From Corticicoccus populi (lineage in GTDB: Bacteria > Bacillota > Bacilli > Staphylococcales > Salinicoccaceae): a DNA stretch of 64,000 nt. Within the stretch, counting starts at the first letter, position 1, and the number at the start of each line of letters is the position of its first letter. Shown here in pieces: positions 1 to 8,678 of the stretch. The DNA lies in contig NZ_JBHUOQ010000004.1 in assembly GCF_042686195.1 (NCBI RefSeq), positions 1-64,000 on the forward strand. Reading direction: 5' to 3'. The notes beneath the pieces were generated by a model, which saw only the letters and a program-made list of their open reading frames with translations, did no database searches and was not told the DNA's origin. The translations under genes and the position numbers were made by a program.

Positions 1-60
1 TTATTGGAATTAACGTTGACATATTGTCATTCAGTTTTCAATGTGCTTCGTTTTGTGTTG
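1..60 (-). promoter_or_regulatory. rRNA operon leader (16S expected beyond left edge)
   Basis: Read on the minus strand, this stretch carries the segment GCACATTGAAAACTGAATGA followed by a tract ending GTTAATTCC. This resembles the leader of Bacillales rRNA operons, which contains a TTGAAAACTRAA segment and a GTTAATTC segment just before 16S. A strong promoter lies just upstream at 68-96. The 16S gene itself is not in the window, so this assignment is an inference. Confidence 0.6.
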
Positions 61-67
61 CTTTTCT

Positions 68-96
68 ATCTTACCATTTTCTGAATCGTTTGACAA
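68..96 (-). promoter_or_regulatory. rRNA-type promoter, most proximal (P5)
   Basis: On the minus strand TTGTCA and TAAGAT are separated by exactly 17 bases. An A-rich upstream tract at about 97-118 resembles an UP element. It is the last of five tandem promoters and feeds the rRNA leader. Confidence 0.7.
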
Positions 97-166
97 GTCT
101 TTTTTTCAACTTTTTTCAGTTGGTTTGGACTGTCGATTCACATCACTCTCTCAAGCGACCCTTACT

Positions 167-195
167 ATATTACGTTGTTTCGGTTTGAAATGCAA
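167..195 (-). promoter_or_regulatory. rRNA-type promoter P4
   Basis: Minus-strand TTGCAT, 17-base spacer, TAATAT. It is preceded by the motif GTGTAAAA (203-210), which recurs upstream of P3 and P2. Confidence 0.55.
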
Positions 196-254
196 GGGGC
201 AGTTTTACACCCGATACTCATTTCCTGCCGCGTCGTTTCTTTACGACTCGTCCT

Positions 255-283
255 ATGTTACACGCTCGAATCCGTTCAAGCAA
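255..283 (-). promoter_or_regulatory. rRNA-type promoter P3
   Basis: Minus-strand TTGCTT, 17-base spacer, TAACAT. It is preceded by GTGTAAAA (291-298). It is the weakest match of the five to the sigma-A consensus, but it falls exactly in the repeat period. Confidence 0.5.
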
Positions 284-343
284 GTACCACTTTTACACTC
301 TGTCACGCTTGTGCATCGTGTCTGTCGGACAGCGACCGTTTAT

Positions 344-372
344 ATACTACACACTTTTTCAGCCTCACTCAA
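344..372 (-). promoter_or_regulatory. rRNA-type promoter P2
   Basis: Minus-strand TTGAGT, 17-base spacer, TAGTAT. It is preceded by GTGTAAAA (380-387). Confidence 0.55.
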
Positions 373-442
373 GTGTCAATTTTACACCCCGGAATGTGTG
401 CTGCCATGTAGTTTTTTCGTCACTTATTCAGCGACTTTTTAT

Positions 443-471
443 ATAATATCAGGATTGTATTTCAGTGTCAA
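443..471 (-). promoter_or_regulatory. rRNA-type promoter P1, most distal
   Basis: Minus-strand TTGACA, 17-base spacer, TATTAT, an excellent sigma-A match. It lies immediately beyond the kbaA terminator, so it starts a new transcription unit running leftwards. Confidence 0.65.
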
Positions 472-492
472 TGGATTTAATTCATTCAATCA

Positions 493-523
493 AAAAAAGA
501 TATCCGGTGTAGGAACCGGATAC
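493..523 (-). terminator. Terminator of salA-kbaA
   Basis: Minus-strand hairpin GGTATCCGG/CCGGATATC with an 8-base loop, followed by seven Ts. It separates kbaA from the promoter array. Confidence 0.85.
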
Positions 524-530
524 CTTCATA

Positions 531-1304
531 CTACTTCTTACTATTGTTCTTAGCAATTTTAGTTTTATTTTTATAGTTAAGCTTATTACGTGTCTTTACC
601 TGTGATTCTTCTTTCGCTCTCTCTTTATCCGCCGCTTCCTGCTCTTCTTTCTTTCTCTCTTTGTTCCTGTCACTCTTAGTGACTCTCCCACGCTCTATTT
701 TTTCTTTTTCAGATGCTTCTATATATTTCGGCATCATGATGAGCTGGAATGCATTCATCACTATAATCGCAAAGACTGACCTTGCAATCCATGAAGTGTC
801 TTCAACAAAGATGAATGGAATCATCGTGATTGATGTCATTACAATCATAAAGAACAATGAAGGTATAAATATATTCCTGTCACCTGTTATTTTCATTTTA
901 TGTCTTGCAACGAGAACTCCTGCTGCAATAATTATTACAGGAATCCCAAGATAGCTCCACATATGACCGGTATCAAGTCCGACTCTGTAAAATCTTAAAT
1001 AGAAGAGATCAAATATTGCATACATAATAATCAAGAGCTGTACATACGGCCAAAGTCTTCTAAATATACCGACGCCGAGCGGATGTACAAACAGATATAT
1101 GAAGAAAATAACCTGGCTGATTGTCGCAATTAACAAACCGAAGGTAATAAACCATACAACACCTGCGAGGAATTCACCTATTTCGCCTCTGAATAAATAG
1201 CTGGTTACATTCTCATATTCCACAAATAAACTGATTACAGTAGAAATGATTGTTCCGATGAGTAAAGTTCTTAAATAGAACTTCACCAAATATTTTGATG
1301 TCAT
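531..1304 (-). CDS. kbaA: KbaA-like membrane protein (KinB signalling pathway activation family)
   Basis: This 257-residue protein has about six hydrophobic segments in residues 10-195, then a 60-residue, highly charged, lysine- and glutamate-rich cytoplasmic tail. In Bacillus the family member KbaA supports KinB kinase activity before sporulation and lies beside salA near an rRNA operon; both neighbours match here. Staphylococcaceae do not sporulate, so the role here is probably different and unknown. The ATG has a GAGGAA ribosome binding site. It starts 13 bases after salA ends, so the two are probably cotranscribed. The family call rests on composition and position and is fairly but not fully certain. 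Confidence 0.72.
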   Translation of the reverse strand: MTSKYLVKFYLRTLLIGTIISTVISLFVEYENVTSYLFRGEIGEFLAGVVWFITFGLLIATISQVIFFIYLFVHPLGVGIFRRLWPYVQLLIIMYAIFDLFYLRFYRVGLDTGHMWSYLGIPVIIIAAGVLVARHKMKITGDRNIFIPSLFFMIVMTSITMIPFIFVEDTSWIARSVFAIIVMNAFQLIMMPKYIEASEKEKIERGRVTKSDRNKERKKEEQEAADKERAKEESQVKTRNKLNYKNKTKIAKNNSKK

Positions 1305-1317
1305 CTGTTATTCCTCA

Positions 1318-2370
1318 TTACTTTTCATTAGTTTCACTGATAATTCTTTCTGCTATTTCTTCATAGACCTCACTGATTTTCCCTTTCTTATAAATAGAAG
1401 GTGCAAAATCATCCTGATCCCACTCCGGCTGGCCGAGAGGCAGCTGGCCGAGCAGCGGTACTTCTAAATCCAGTGCAAGCTTTTCACCGCCGCCTGTTCC
1501 GAATATATATTCTTTCTGTCCGGTATTTTCACTTTCAAAATAACTCATGTTCTCTATTACACCGAGAATTTCGTGTTTTGTGTGAAGCGCCATTGATCCC
1601 GCTCTTGCTGCCACAAATGCAGCAGTCGGATGCGGAGTTGTAACGATAATCTCTTTACTGTGCGGCAGCATTTGGTGAACATCCAGTGCAATGTCACCTG
1701 TGCCCGGCGGCAGATCGAGAAGAAGATAATCCAGTTCTCCCCATTCCACTTCATTAAAGAAGCTCGTCAGCATTTTACCAAGCATCGGTCCGCGCCAGAT
1801 GACCGGTGTATTCTCTTCAACAAAGAATGCCATGGAAATCACTTTGACTCCGTAACGTTCGACCGGAATAATTTTTTCTCCGTCAACACCTGGTTTTTCA
1901 ACAATTCCCATCATATCCGGCACACTGAATCCATATATATCCGCATCAATGATACCGACTTTCTTGCCCTGCTTTGCAAGTGACACTGCGAGGTTTACAG
2001 AGACTGTTGATTTTCCAACGCCGCCTTTACCGGAAGCAATCGCGATAAACTCTGTATTCCCGTCACTGATATTATTTTCAGTTTCACTGCCTGCTGAGCC
2101 CCTGTGCTGCTCAATCAAGTCATCATCCAGTTCTTCAAATCTGATGCCGACAGTTTCTGCACCGTTCTCTTTTAATATATTAACCACTTTCGTTTGAAGA
2201 TCCAGCTGCTCCTGGCCACCCATGCGGCCGATGGCAATCTTCACACTGATATGTGATTTTTCTTCTTTTATTTTAACTTCTTTAATACCTTCTGTTTCTT
2301 TTAAAGGAACATTTAGTATCGGGTCTTTCAATTCTCCCAAGAGTTCTTCTACTTCTTTTATCGTTAACAT
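1318..2370 (-). CDS. salA: SalA/Mrp-family P-loop ATPase
   Basis: This 350-residue protein has an N-terminal DUF59/MIP18-like domain (about 1-90) and a ParA/MinD-type ATPase domain with the deviant Walker A motif SGKGGVGKST at 113-122 and the DLPPGTGD motif. Mrp/ApbC proteins carry Fe-S clusters through a CxxC pair after the MSYF motif. Here the MSYF motif is followed by ESENTGQK and no cysteine pair is present. That points to a SalA-type regulatory ATPase rather than an iron-sulfur carrier. In Bacillus SalA represses scoC and thereby raises protease production. The ATG is preceded by a GGAGA site. It lies directly upstream of kbaA on the same strand. Confidence 0.85.
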   Translation of the reverse strand: MLTIKEVEELLGELKDPILNVPLKETEGIKEVKIKEEKSHISVKIAIGRMGGQEQLDLQTKVVNILKENGAETVGIRFEELDDDLIEQHRGSAGSETENNISDGNTEFIAIASGKGGVGKSTVSVNLAVSLAKQGKKVGIIDADIYGFSVPDMMGIVEKPGVDGEKIIPVERYGVKVISMAFFVEENTPVIWRGPMLGKMLTSFFNEVEWGELDYLLLDLPPGTGDIALDVHQMLPHSKEIIVTTPHPTAAFVAARAGSMALHTKHEILGVIENMSYFESENTGQKEYIFGTGGGEKLALDLEVPLLGQLPLGQPEWDQDDFAPSIYKKGKISEVYEEIAERIISETNEK

Positions 2371-2452
2371 GGAATTTCTCCTTTATTACTCTAAATTCAA
2401 TATCTCCATAATAACATACTCAATCTATGAAATATCAATAAACTGTTTTAAT

Positions 2453-4000
2453 TTAGTGACTATTTTGATACACCGTATCACCATCAATTATTGTATATTC
2501 AACTGTTGTCGACAGCAGTTCATCAGCTTCTATCTCCATCACATTTTTATCAAACACAGCAAAGTCGGCAAAATAGTTTTCTTTAATCATTCCTGCACGG
2601 TCTTCACGGTAAACAATCTTTGCCGCTTCTGTCGTGTACATTTCAAACGCGCTGTGTCTGTCGAGAATTTCTTTTTCGTTATAAACACCTGTCTTCCCAC
2701 GTCGTGTAACCAGCGTATGAATACCTAAGAGAGGATTCACTTCTTCAATCGGGGCGTCTGATGAACCGCCGATACAAAGGCCTTTATCCCTGAATGTCTT
2801 AAACAAGTATAAATAATCCGCCCTCTCTTTTCCGATGTACGATTCCACCCACGGCATATCCGAAGTCAAAAATGTCGGCTGAACATCACAAACCACATCA
2901 AGCTCTGCCATTCTTTTAAGAAGATCCGGATTCACAAGGCTGACATGGATTAAGCGGTCATGTTTCCCCGCTGTTACCGGAAACTTTTCAATCGCATCAA
3001 GTACAATCTCAAGTGCCTTGTCACCGATGATATGGACAGCGACAGCATCATTATTTTCACGCGCCAGTTTCACTCTTGCTTCCAGCTGTTCTCTGCTGTG
3101 TATCTGCAGGCCTGTATCTTCGCTGCCTTCATAAGGTTCTCTTAACAATGCTGTCTTTCCGCCAAAGGCACCGTCGGAAAATATTTTCATCGCATCCTCT
3201 TCCACCCAGTCCGGCTGATACTGAATATCTTTCTTAACCATCTCTTCATATACCTGTTCATGACGAAGAAGATTCACTCTGAATTTCAGTTTGTCCGGCC
3301 CGAGTGTATTTAAGTAAGCATTAAGCGGAACTTCAAACGGTCCGTAACTCGACATATCTTCCGTGTGTGCATTTGCTATTCCGAGTGAATGAAGGTAGTT
3401 CACCGCTGTGGTGATATCATCGCCGACCGATACTTCATCATCATTCACCTGTCGATTCCTGAGCAGTTCCATTGCAGAATCATACGCCCAGCCGGTCAAT
3501 CTGCCGGATGCATCACGCTCGAAATAACCTCCCGGCGGATCTTCAACATTATCATCTATTCCAGCAGACTGAAATGCTTCTGTATTCGCAAATCCGGCAT
3601 GCTGGCACACTCTCATTACAAGCGTCGGCTTATCTGTCAGTAAATCAAGTTCTTTCATTGTCATACGATACTGGTCGGGAAAATTATTTTCATCATACCC
3701 GAGTATAGTGTCCCGTTCATTACCGGATTCATACGCGCTGATTTTCCGCTTCACTTCATTAATATTAGTATCTTCATATAGTACAAGTGATTTCAGCATT
3801 TTACCGAGCATTACCAGATGCATGTGGACATCGGTTAATGCAGGAAGCATTGTTTTCCCTTCCAGATCAAACATCTCATATGCGTCACTGATTTCTACAT
3901 CTGTTCCAATAATCTTTCCATCTTCAATCAGTACATTTTCAACTGTTTCATACGGCCGTCTCATTGTATAAATTCTTCCATTATAAAATAAAGTTCTCAC
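2453..4000 (-). CDS. YtcJ-like metal-dependent amidohydrolase
   Basis: This is a 515-residue protein of the amidohydrolase 3 family (YtcJ, AepA and N-substituted formamide deformylase relatives). Visible active-site features are the HMH of DVHMHL near the N-terminus, later single histidines in AVHIIGDK and IHVSLV, and the aspartate in SSDAPIEE. The substrate cannot be told from sequence. The start is a GTG at 4000, with GGAGGAGA four bases upstream; the in-frame ATG further upstream would place a hairpin inside the gene. It sits between proC and salA in the same direction, but hairpins suggest it is a separate transcript. Confidence 0.85.
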   Translation of the reverse strand: MRTLFYNGRIYTMRRPYETVENVLIEDGKIIGTDVEISDAYEMFDLEGKTMLPALTDVHMHLVMLGKMLKSLVLYEDTNINEVKRKISAYESGNERDTILGYDENNFPDQYRMTMKELDLLTDKPTLVMRVCQHAGFANTEAFQSAGIDDNVEDPPGGYFERDASGRLTGWAYDSAMELLRNRQVNDDEVSVGDDITTAVNYLHSLGIANAHTEDMSSYGPFEVPLNAYLNTLGPDKLKFRVNLLRHEQVYEEMVKKDIQYQPDWVEEDAMKIFSDGAFGGKTALLREPYEGSEDTGLQIHSREQLEARVKLARENNDAVAVHIIGDKALEIVLDAIEKFPVTAGKHDRLIHVSLVNPDLLKRMAELDVVCDVQPTFLTSDMPWVESYIGKERADYLYLFKTFRDKGLCIGGSSDAPIEEVNPLLGIHTLVTRRGKTGVYNEKEILDRHSAFEMYTTEAAKIVYREDRAGMIKENYFADFAVFDKNVMEIEADELLSTTVEYTIIDGDTVYQNSH

Positions 4001-4012
4001 GGAATCTCCTCC

Positions 4013-4051
4013 AAAAAAATACTCCATATACTGAATTGTATATGAAGTATT
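4013..4051 (-). terminator. AU-rich hairpin between proC and the amidohydrolase gene
   Basis: Minus-strand AATACTTCATATAC pairs with GTATATGGAGTATT across a 6-base loop, with one G-T mismatch, and seven Ts follow. It is placed to terminate proC and lies just ahead of the amidohydrolase ribosome binding site. Confidence 0.6.
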
Positions 4052-4063
4052 CAAATATATCTT

Positions 4064-4876
4064 CTATTTTACTTTGTCATCCTGGCTTAACTCTTCACTT
4101 CGGTTAGCAGCAGCATTTAATGTTGCCACCAGTATCTGTTTCACACCTTCACCGTCAAGTGCATTAAGTCCTGCTTCCGTCGTTCCTTTTTTCGAAGTAA
4201 TATTCGTCCTGAGTTCGCTGAAAGGCAGGTCGGATTCCTCAACCATCTTGCCGACACCAATCACGAGGTTCCGTGTCAGAAACATCGCCTGTTCTTCATT
4301 GAATCCGAGCTCCATCAAGCCTTCTGCATATTTCTCATAAATATAGTACAAGAATGCTGATCCGGATCCCGTTGCAGCAGTGATGTTATGCATCTCATCT
4401 TCTTCAATTTGAACAGTCTCGCCAAAACTCTCCATTAATTTAACCAGTTCGTCTCTGTCATCAAAGTTTTTGGAATACGTAATACCGTTTACTGAATGTC
4501 TGACCTGCGCATTCGTATTCGGCATAATTCTCGCAATTGGATTATCCTTTTTAAGCTCCCGCCGGATTGTTTTAATCTGAGTACCGGCCATTACGGATAC
4601 TACTTTTGTGTTTTCCTCCAGGTACGGTCTGATGCGCGCCGCAACTTCCGGGAAGCTTTGCGGTTTACTGGCTAAAATAACATAATCCGTATCTTTCATC
4701 AGCTCTGCATCATCATAGGATACATTCACACCCAGATTTTCCTTAAAGAACATGATTTTGTCCTGATTACTTTTACTGGTCAGGTAAATATCAGACGGTT
4801 CGACAACTTTATTTTCAATCATACCGATGAAAATTGCACTTGCCATATTACCTGCACCGTAAAATACGATTTTCAT
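4064..4876 (-). CDS. proC: Pyrroline-5-carboxylate reductase
   Basis: This 270-residue cytoplasmic enzyme reduces pyrroline-5-carboxylate to proline using NAD(P)H. The Rossmann motif GAGNMASA lies near the N-terminus. The family signature region near the C-terminus reads LRTNITSKKGTTEAGL, containing the conserved TSxxGTT. Length is normal. The ATG at 4876 has GGAG eight bases upstream, preferred over an in-frame GTG at 4885 that overlaps that site. It appears to be monocistronic. Confidence 0.95.
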   Translation of the reverse strand: MKIVFYGAGNMASAIFIGMIENKVVEPSDIYLTSKSNQDKIMFFKENLGVNVSYDDAELMKDTDYVILASKPQSFPEVAARIRPYLEENTKVVSVMAGTQIKTIRRELKKDNPIARIMPNTNAQVRHSVNGITYSKNFDDRDELVKLMESFGETVQIEEDEMHNITAATGSGSAFLYYIYEKYAEGLMELGFNEEQAMFLTRNLVIGVGKMVEESDLPFSELRTNITSKKGTTEAGLNALDGEGVKQILVATLNAAANRSEELSQDDKVK

Positions 4877-4953
4877 ATGTCTCACTCCATTTCTGTATTC
4901 TCTCGCTCTCTTATGTTAACAAACTACCCTAAAAAGTGAACAGTAAATCCTGA

Positions 4954-5661
4954 TTATATGAAAAATACGATTGCTGCATAATGTAACAGGCTGGCAATGA
5001 TAATGAAAAAATGCCATATCATGTGGAAATAATTACGTGTTTTTTGTGCATAGAACCATGCACCAATCGTGTAACTTAATCCGCCTGCGAGAATAAGTAT
5101 AACGAAAGTCCATCCTGTACCGTTAATGACCTGCGGCGCAAATATTACAGCCATCCATCCCATTACAAGATAAAAGGCAAGACTCACCTTCTCATTTACT
5201 TTCGGGCTCAGCACCTTATATAAAATACCTAAAACTGCTGCACTCCACTGGATAACAAGCGTGATTATCCCCCACGTACCGCCGATTACAGAAAGTGCAA
5301 TCGGCGTGTACGTCCCTGCGATTGCTACATAGATAAAGCTGTGATCAAGAAGCCTCATAATGTACTTATGCTGGGTATTATGCGCCATTGAATGATACAG
5401 TGTCGACGTTAAAAACATCAGGAGAATACTAATGACGTATATTGAACCGCCGACTGCATGGACTGTGCCTCCGGAAATATACATATAGACTGCAGTAAAC
5501 GGCAGCAGACAGATGAACAATAGTGCAGCGACACCGTGGCTGACACTGTTCCCCACCTCTTCACCAAATGTTAAAGGTACAATTTTCTTTAGTGATTTTT
5601 CAATTTTATCACTCATATCTTTCTGCTCTTTGTACTCTTTTGTACCGTTGTAGGCAGTCAT
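4954..5661 (-). CDS. Hemolysin III / PAQR-family membrane protein
   Basis: This 235-residue protein has seven predicted membrane segments and family motifs EEVGNSVSHG near the N-terminus, LYHS in the middle and HMIWHFFII near the end. The histidines and acidic residues correspond to the metal site of the PAQR fold. The biochemical role of bacterial members is not settled despite the hemolysin name. Its ATG overlaps the stop codon of the upstream uridylyltransferase by one base (TAATG), so translation is probably coupled. A shorter start at a methionine 16 residues in is possible. Confidence 0.87.
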   Translation of the reverse strand: MTAYNGTKEYKEQKDMSDKIEKSLKKIVPLTFGEEVGNSVSHGVAALLFICLLPFTAVYMYISGGTVHAVGGSIYVISILLMFLTSTLYHSMAHNTQHKYIMRLLDHSFIYVAIAGTYTPIALSVIGGTWGIITLVIQWSAAVLGILYKVLSPKVNEKVSLAFYLVMGWMAVIFAPQVINGTGWTFVILILAGGLSYTIGAWFYAQKTRNYFHMIWHFFIIIASLLHYAAIVFFI

Positions 5662-6824
5662 TAAATCAACCCTTCATTTTTAAGATCCGTATACGCCGTT
5701 TCGATTGAGTCTTTCCCCTCTTTATTTTTAAGTGGTGAAAACTCACCCTTCCGGTCCACTTGAAGTGTATGATGTTTTTTTGCCAGCTTAAATGCATCAA
5801 AGTAAAATTTCTCGAATTTCAACACTTCATCTTTCGATGCGTTCAAATCTTCATCTAAAAATTCAAGCTTCTTCAATGCCAGATGGTACGGCATATCAGC
5901 TTCAGCAATTTTACTCAGAAAATCTGTACTGAACACATGAATACCTATGTTACCGTTTTTAAACTTATCTTCTGAACCGTCCGGAAGTTCAGTGTACTCT
6001 ACTACTGATTTTTCTCCGTTTACAAGACTCAGACGGCCGACACTTTCGCCTTCTTTAGGAACAATGGATTTTGATGTTACTTCATTATCATCTTTAATGT
6101 GCACACCGAGTAATACAGGGTCCAGCACTTTAACCACTACATTATCCACATTATTCATAAATACATGTTTTATACCGCGTGACTTTAAATCATCCAGCAT
6201 GCCGCTTGATGCAAGTGAACTGAAAATACCGCCGTTACCGTTCGGTGTCATCATTATTTTTTGTTCTGCAGTCAAAAGCAGCGTTTTTTCTTTTGAAATC
6301 GGAGGGAAATGTTCCTGCTTAAAGAAGTGAACATTTTCTTTCGGCAGGCCGAAAAATTCCTTTTCATTAAAGAACTCGATAGTCTCTTCATGATTTATAT
6401 CACTCGTCATAATATACCAGTGTACCGGCAGTACGCCGTTCATTTCATACTTCTTAATCTGGCGGGACTGCAGTTCGAACAGAGAAACACCGTCAAAACT
6501 GAATGTTCCTTTTGCCCTCGGATATTCGAGACGTGTTCCCTGCCCTCCTGCCATAAGAAGTACAGCAGCCTGTCCATCCATCACCGTTTCATAGGAGATA
6601 TCCTCCAGTTGTTTGATGGCATCATTCGACAATTCTTCTTTTGATGTATACGGCACTTCTGTAATACGCTGCATATCAATCGCTTCAGGGTTTACATATA
6701 CTTTTTCATATGTCCGGCTGATTTCATCAAGGTCAAGCGCCTTAAAACTTTCTTCTAATTTCTGTTGTGTACTTTCATCGAGCTGGTTATACTGCTTAAT
6801 CCATTGTTCTATCATCTTATCCAT
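5661..6824 (-). CDS. UDPGP-type uridylyltransferase (UDP-sugar pyrophosphorylase family)
   Basis: This 387-residue nucleotidyltransferase carries the family signature LLMAGGQGTRLEYPRAKG at about residues 90-107, which binds the nucleotide, followed by NVDN. Family members transfer UMP from UTP to a sugar-1-phosphate (glucose or N-acetylhexosamine). An orthologous protein of similar length occurs in Staphylococcus aureus, but the exact sugar is not known from sequence. It lies nine bases downstream of pdp and overlaps the hemolysin III-type gene, forming a probable three-gene operon. Confidence 0.88.
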   Translation of the reverse strand: MDKMIEQWIKQYNQLDESTQQKLEESFKALDLDEISRTYEKVYVNPEAIDMQRITEVPYTSKEELSNDAIKQLEDISYETVMDGQAAVLLMAGGQGTRLEYPRAKGTFSFDGVSLFELQSRQIKKYEMNGVLPVHWYIMTSDINHEETIEFFNEKEFFGLPKENVHFFKQEHFPPISKEKTLLLTAEQKIMMTPNGNGGIFSSLASSGMLDDLKSRGIKHVFMNNVDNVVVKVLDPVLLGVHIKDDNEVTSKSIVPKEGESVGRLSLVNGEKSVVEYTELPDGSEDKFKNGNIGIHVFSTDFLSKIAEADMPYHLALKKLEFLDEDLNASKDEVLKFEKFYFDAFKLAKKHHTLQVDRKGEFSPLKNKEGKDSIETAYTDLKNEGLI

Positions 6825-6833
6825 ATTCCTCTC

Positions 6834-8135
6834 TTATTCCGTAATAATCTGTTTAATCAATTTGACAGTTTTCTTTTCCGAACCAATTTGGTAGTTGTCT
6901 TTAATTTTCTGTGCTACTTCTTCCACATCTTCACGGTTGCTGTAAATGGTTGCCAATACATCGCCTTTTTCAACTTTACTGCCGACTTTTTTGTTGAGCT
7001 TAATACCCACAGCGAGATCAATCACATCGTCCTTTGTCTGTCTGCCTGCACCAAGCATACTTGAAGCTACACCCATTGCTTCAGAACCAATTTGCTGAAC
7101 GTAGCCCGCTTCTTCCGCTTTCACCTCGAAAGTAAACTCTGCCTGAGGCAGTTTGGACAAGTCATCAGCAATTGAATCATCTCCGCCTTGATTTCTTAAA
7201 AACACTTTGAATTTTTCCAAAGCTGAACCATCATTTAATGCATTCTGAAGTTTTTCACGTGCTTCTTCAAGTGTCTCTGCCTTACCGCCGAGTACCACCA
7301 TCTGGCTGCCGAGTTCAAGACTCAGCTCCGTTAAATCTTCCGGTCCTTCTCCTCTTAACGTTTCTACCGCTTCTTCGACTTCCAGCGCATTGCCGATTGC
7401 AAGTCCGAGCGGTTCTTCCATACTCGAGATGATTGCCATTGTACGGCGTCCGACATTATTACCGATGGAAACCATTGCATGTGCAAGTTCAGCCGCATCT
7501 TCTTCTGTCTTCATAAATGCACCGTCCCCGACTTTCACATCGAGTACAATCGCATCGGCACCTGCCGCAATTTTCTTACTCATAATTGAGCTTGCAATTA
7601 AAGGAATCGAATTGACAGTTGCTGTCACATCCCGCAGTGCATAAAGCAGTTTATCTGCAGGCGTCAAGTTACCCGACTGACCGATAACCGCTACTTTATC
7701 CCGGTTAACGATATCAATAAATTCATCTTCTGTAATCTCTACATGAAACCCTTCAACGGCCTCCAGTTTATCAATCGTACCACCGGTATGCCCGAGACCG
7801 CGTCCGCTCATTTTCGCAACAGGCACATCGAGTGCCGCCACTAATGGTGCCAGCACCAATGTTGTCGTATCACCGACCCCGCCTGTAGAATGCTTATCGA
7901 CTTTCGTTCCTTCTATCTGCGACAAATCAATAGTGTCGCCTGAATTCACCATTGCCATTGTTAAAGCTGCGCGTTCTTCCTCATTCATATCATTAAAAAA
8001 GACCGCCATCATCAGGCTCGAAACTTGATAATCCGGAATCTCGCCGTTTGTATAGCCATTTACGAAGAACTCAATTTCTTCTTTTGTTAATGCATAGCCA
8101 TCACGCTTCTTTGCAATAATGTCCACCATTCTCAT
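6834..8135 (-). CDS. pdp: Pyrimidine-nucleoside phosphorylase
   Basis: This 433-residue enzyme splits uridine, thymidine and deoxyuridine with phosphate in nucleoside salvage. The family signature is seen in KMSGRGLGHTGGTIDKLEAV and DKHSTGGVGD, and the Lys/Ser/His residues that contact phosphate and base are retained. The protein starts RMVDIIAKKRDG after methionine, typical of the family. GGAGGA lies seven bases before the ATG. It is probably the first gene of an operon with the uridylyltransferase and the hemolysin III-type gene. Confidence 0.95.
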   Translation of the reverse strand: MRMVDIIAKKRDGYALTKEEIEFFVNGYTNGEIPDYQVSSLMMAVFFNDMNEEERAALTMAMVNSGDTIDLSQIEGTKVDKHSTGGVGDTTTLVLAPLVAALDVPVAKMSGRGLGHTGGTIDKLEAVEGFHVEITEDEFIDIVNRDKVAVIGQSGNLTPADKLLYALRDVTATVNSIPLIASSIMSKKIAAGADAIVLDVKVGDGAFMKTEEDAAELAHAMVSIGNNVGRRTMAIISSMEEPLGLAIGNALEVEEAVETLRGEGPEDLTELSLELGSQMVVLGGKAETLEEAREKLQNALNDGSALEKFKVFLRNQGGDDSIADDLSKLPQAEFTFEVKAEEAGYVQQIGSEAMGVASSMLGAGRQTKDDVIDLAVGIKLNKKVGSKVEKGDVLATIYSNREDVEEVAQKIKDNYQIGSEKKTVKLIKQIITE

Positions 8136-8295
8136 AATATTTTCCTCCTATTTATAAATTCAATTCTAAATGATATCACTCATTAATATTCACTGACCTT
8201 TATCCGTTCAACTCTATTATAAAGCTTATTAGTTTGCGCAACAAATCAAACCGTATTTTAAGTGCTGACCAGAGATTAACTTCGTTTGAAATAAA

Positions 8296-8340
8296 ATAAA
8301 ACCCCTTAATGATACGCTTTGGTATCTGTTAAGAGGCTTG
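8296..8340 (-). terminator. Terminator of the kynurenine operon
   Basis: Minus-strand stem AAGCCTCTTAA...TTAAGGGGTTTT with an inner paired GATAC/GTATC segment, followed by a T-rich run. Confidence 0.75.
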
Positions 8341-8344
8341 AAAA

Positions 8345-8665
8345 TTATTTAGCTGTTGATGTCCATTCTTTCGCATGCCGGTAACGTTTCACATGTGCGT
8401 ATATATTTTCACCGGCATACTCCTCATTAGTATAGACTGTAATATCAAAATAACTGCCGTCGTCTGATAAAGACTCCTCAAGATAAAAATCTCTTAAATG
8501 ATTGAACAAATCTTTCATCTGAGACATATTTAAGCTCGGATATTCTCTGAGCACACGTTTTTGCAGACCTGACGCATGGGATATCACTTCCTGCACTACA
8601 ATGACAAAAGTCTCATCTTCCCTGATGACATCATCAAAAATATTTGTCTGTCCATAATCTCTCAT
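8345..8665 (-). CDS. Hypothetical protein, last gene of the kyn operon
   Basis: This is a 106-residue, soluble, acidic protein with no signal peptide, no membrane segment and no motif I recognise. The ATG at 8665 has AGGAGG eight bases upstream; a TTG three bases earlier is the alternative. It starts 13 bases after kynA ends and is followed directly by the operon terminator, so it is expressed with the tryptophan-degrading enzymes. A role linked to kynurenine metabolism is an inference from position alone. Confidence 0.7.
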   Translation of the reverse strand: MRDYGQTNIFDDVIREDETFVIVVQEVISHASGLQKRVLREYPSLNMSQMKDLFNHLRDFYLEESLSDDGSYFDITVYTNEEYAGENIYAHVKRYRHAKEWTSTAK

Positions 8666-8678
8666 CAATGCCGCCTCC

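Noticed and set aside
41..553. Long plus-strand ORF in 41-553
   Set aside because: It lies across the rRNA promoter array and leader on the other strand, has no ribosome site, and shows an unnatural composition rich in Phe, Ser and Cys.
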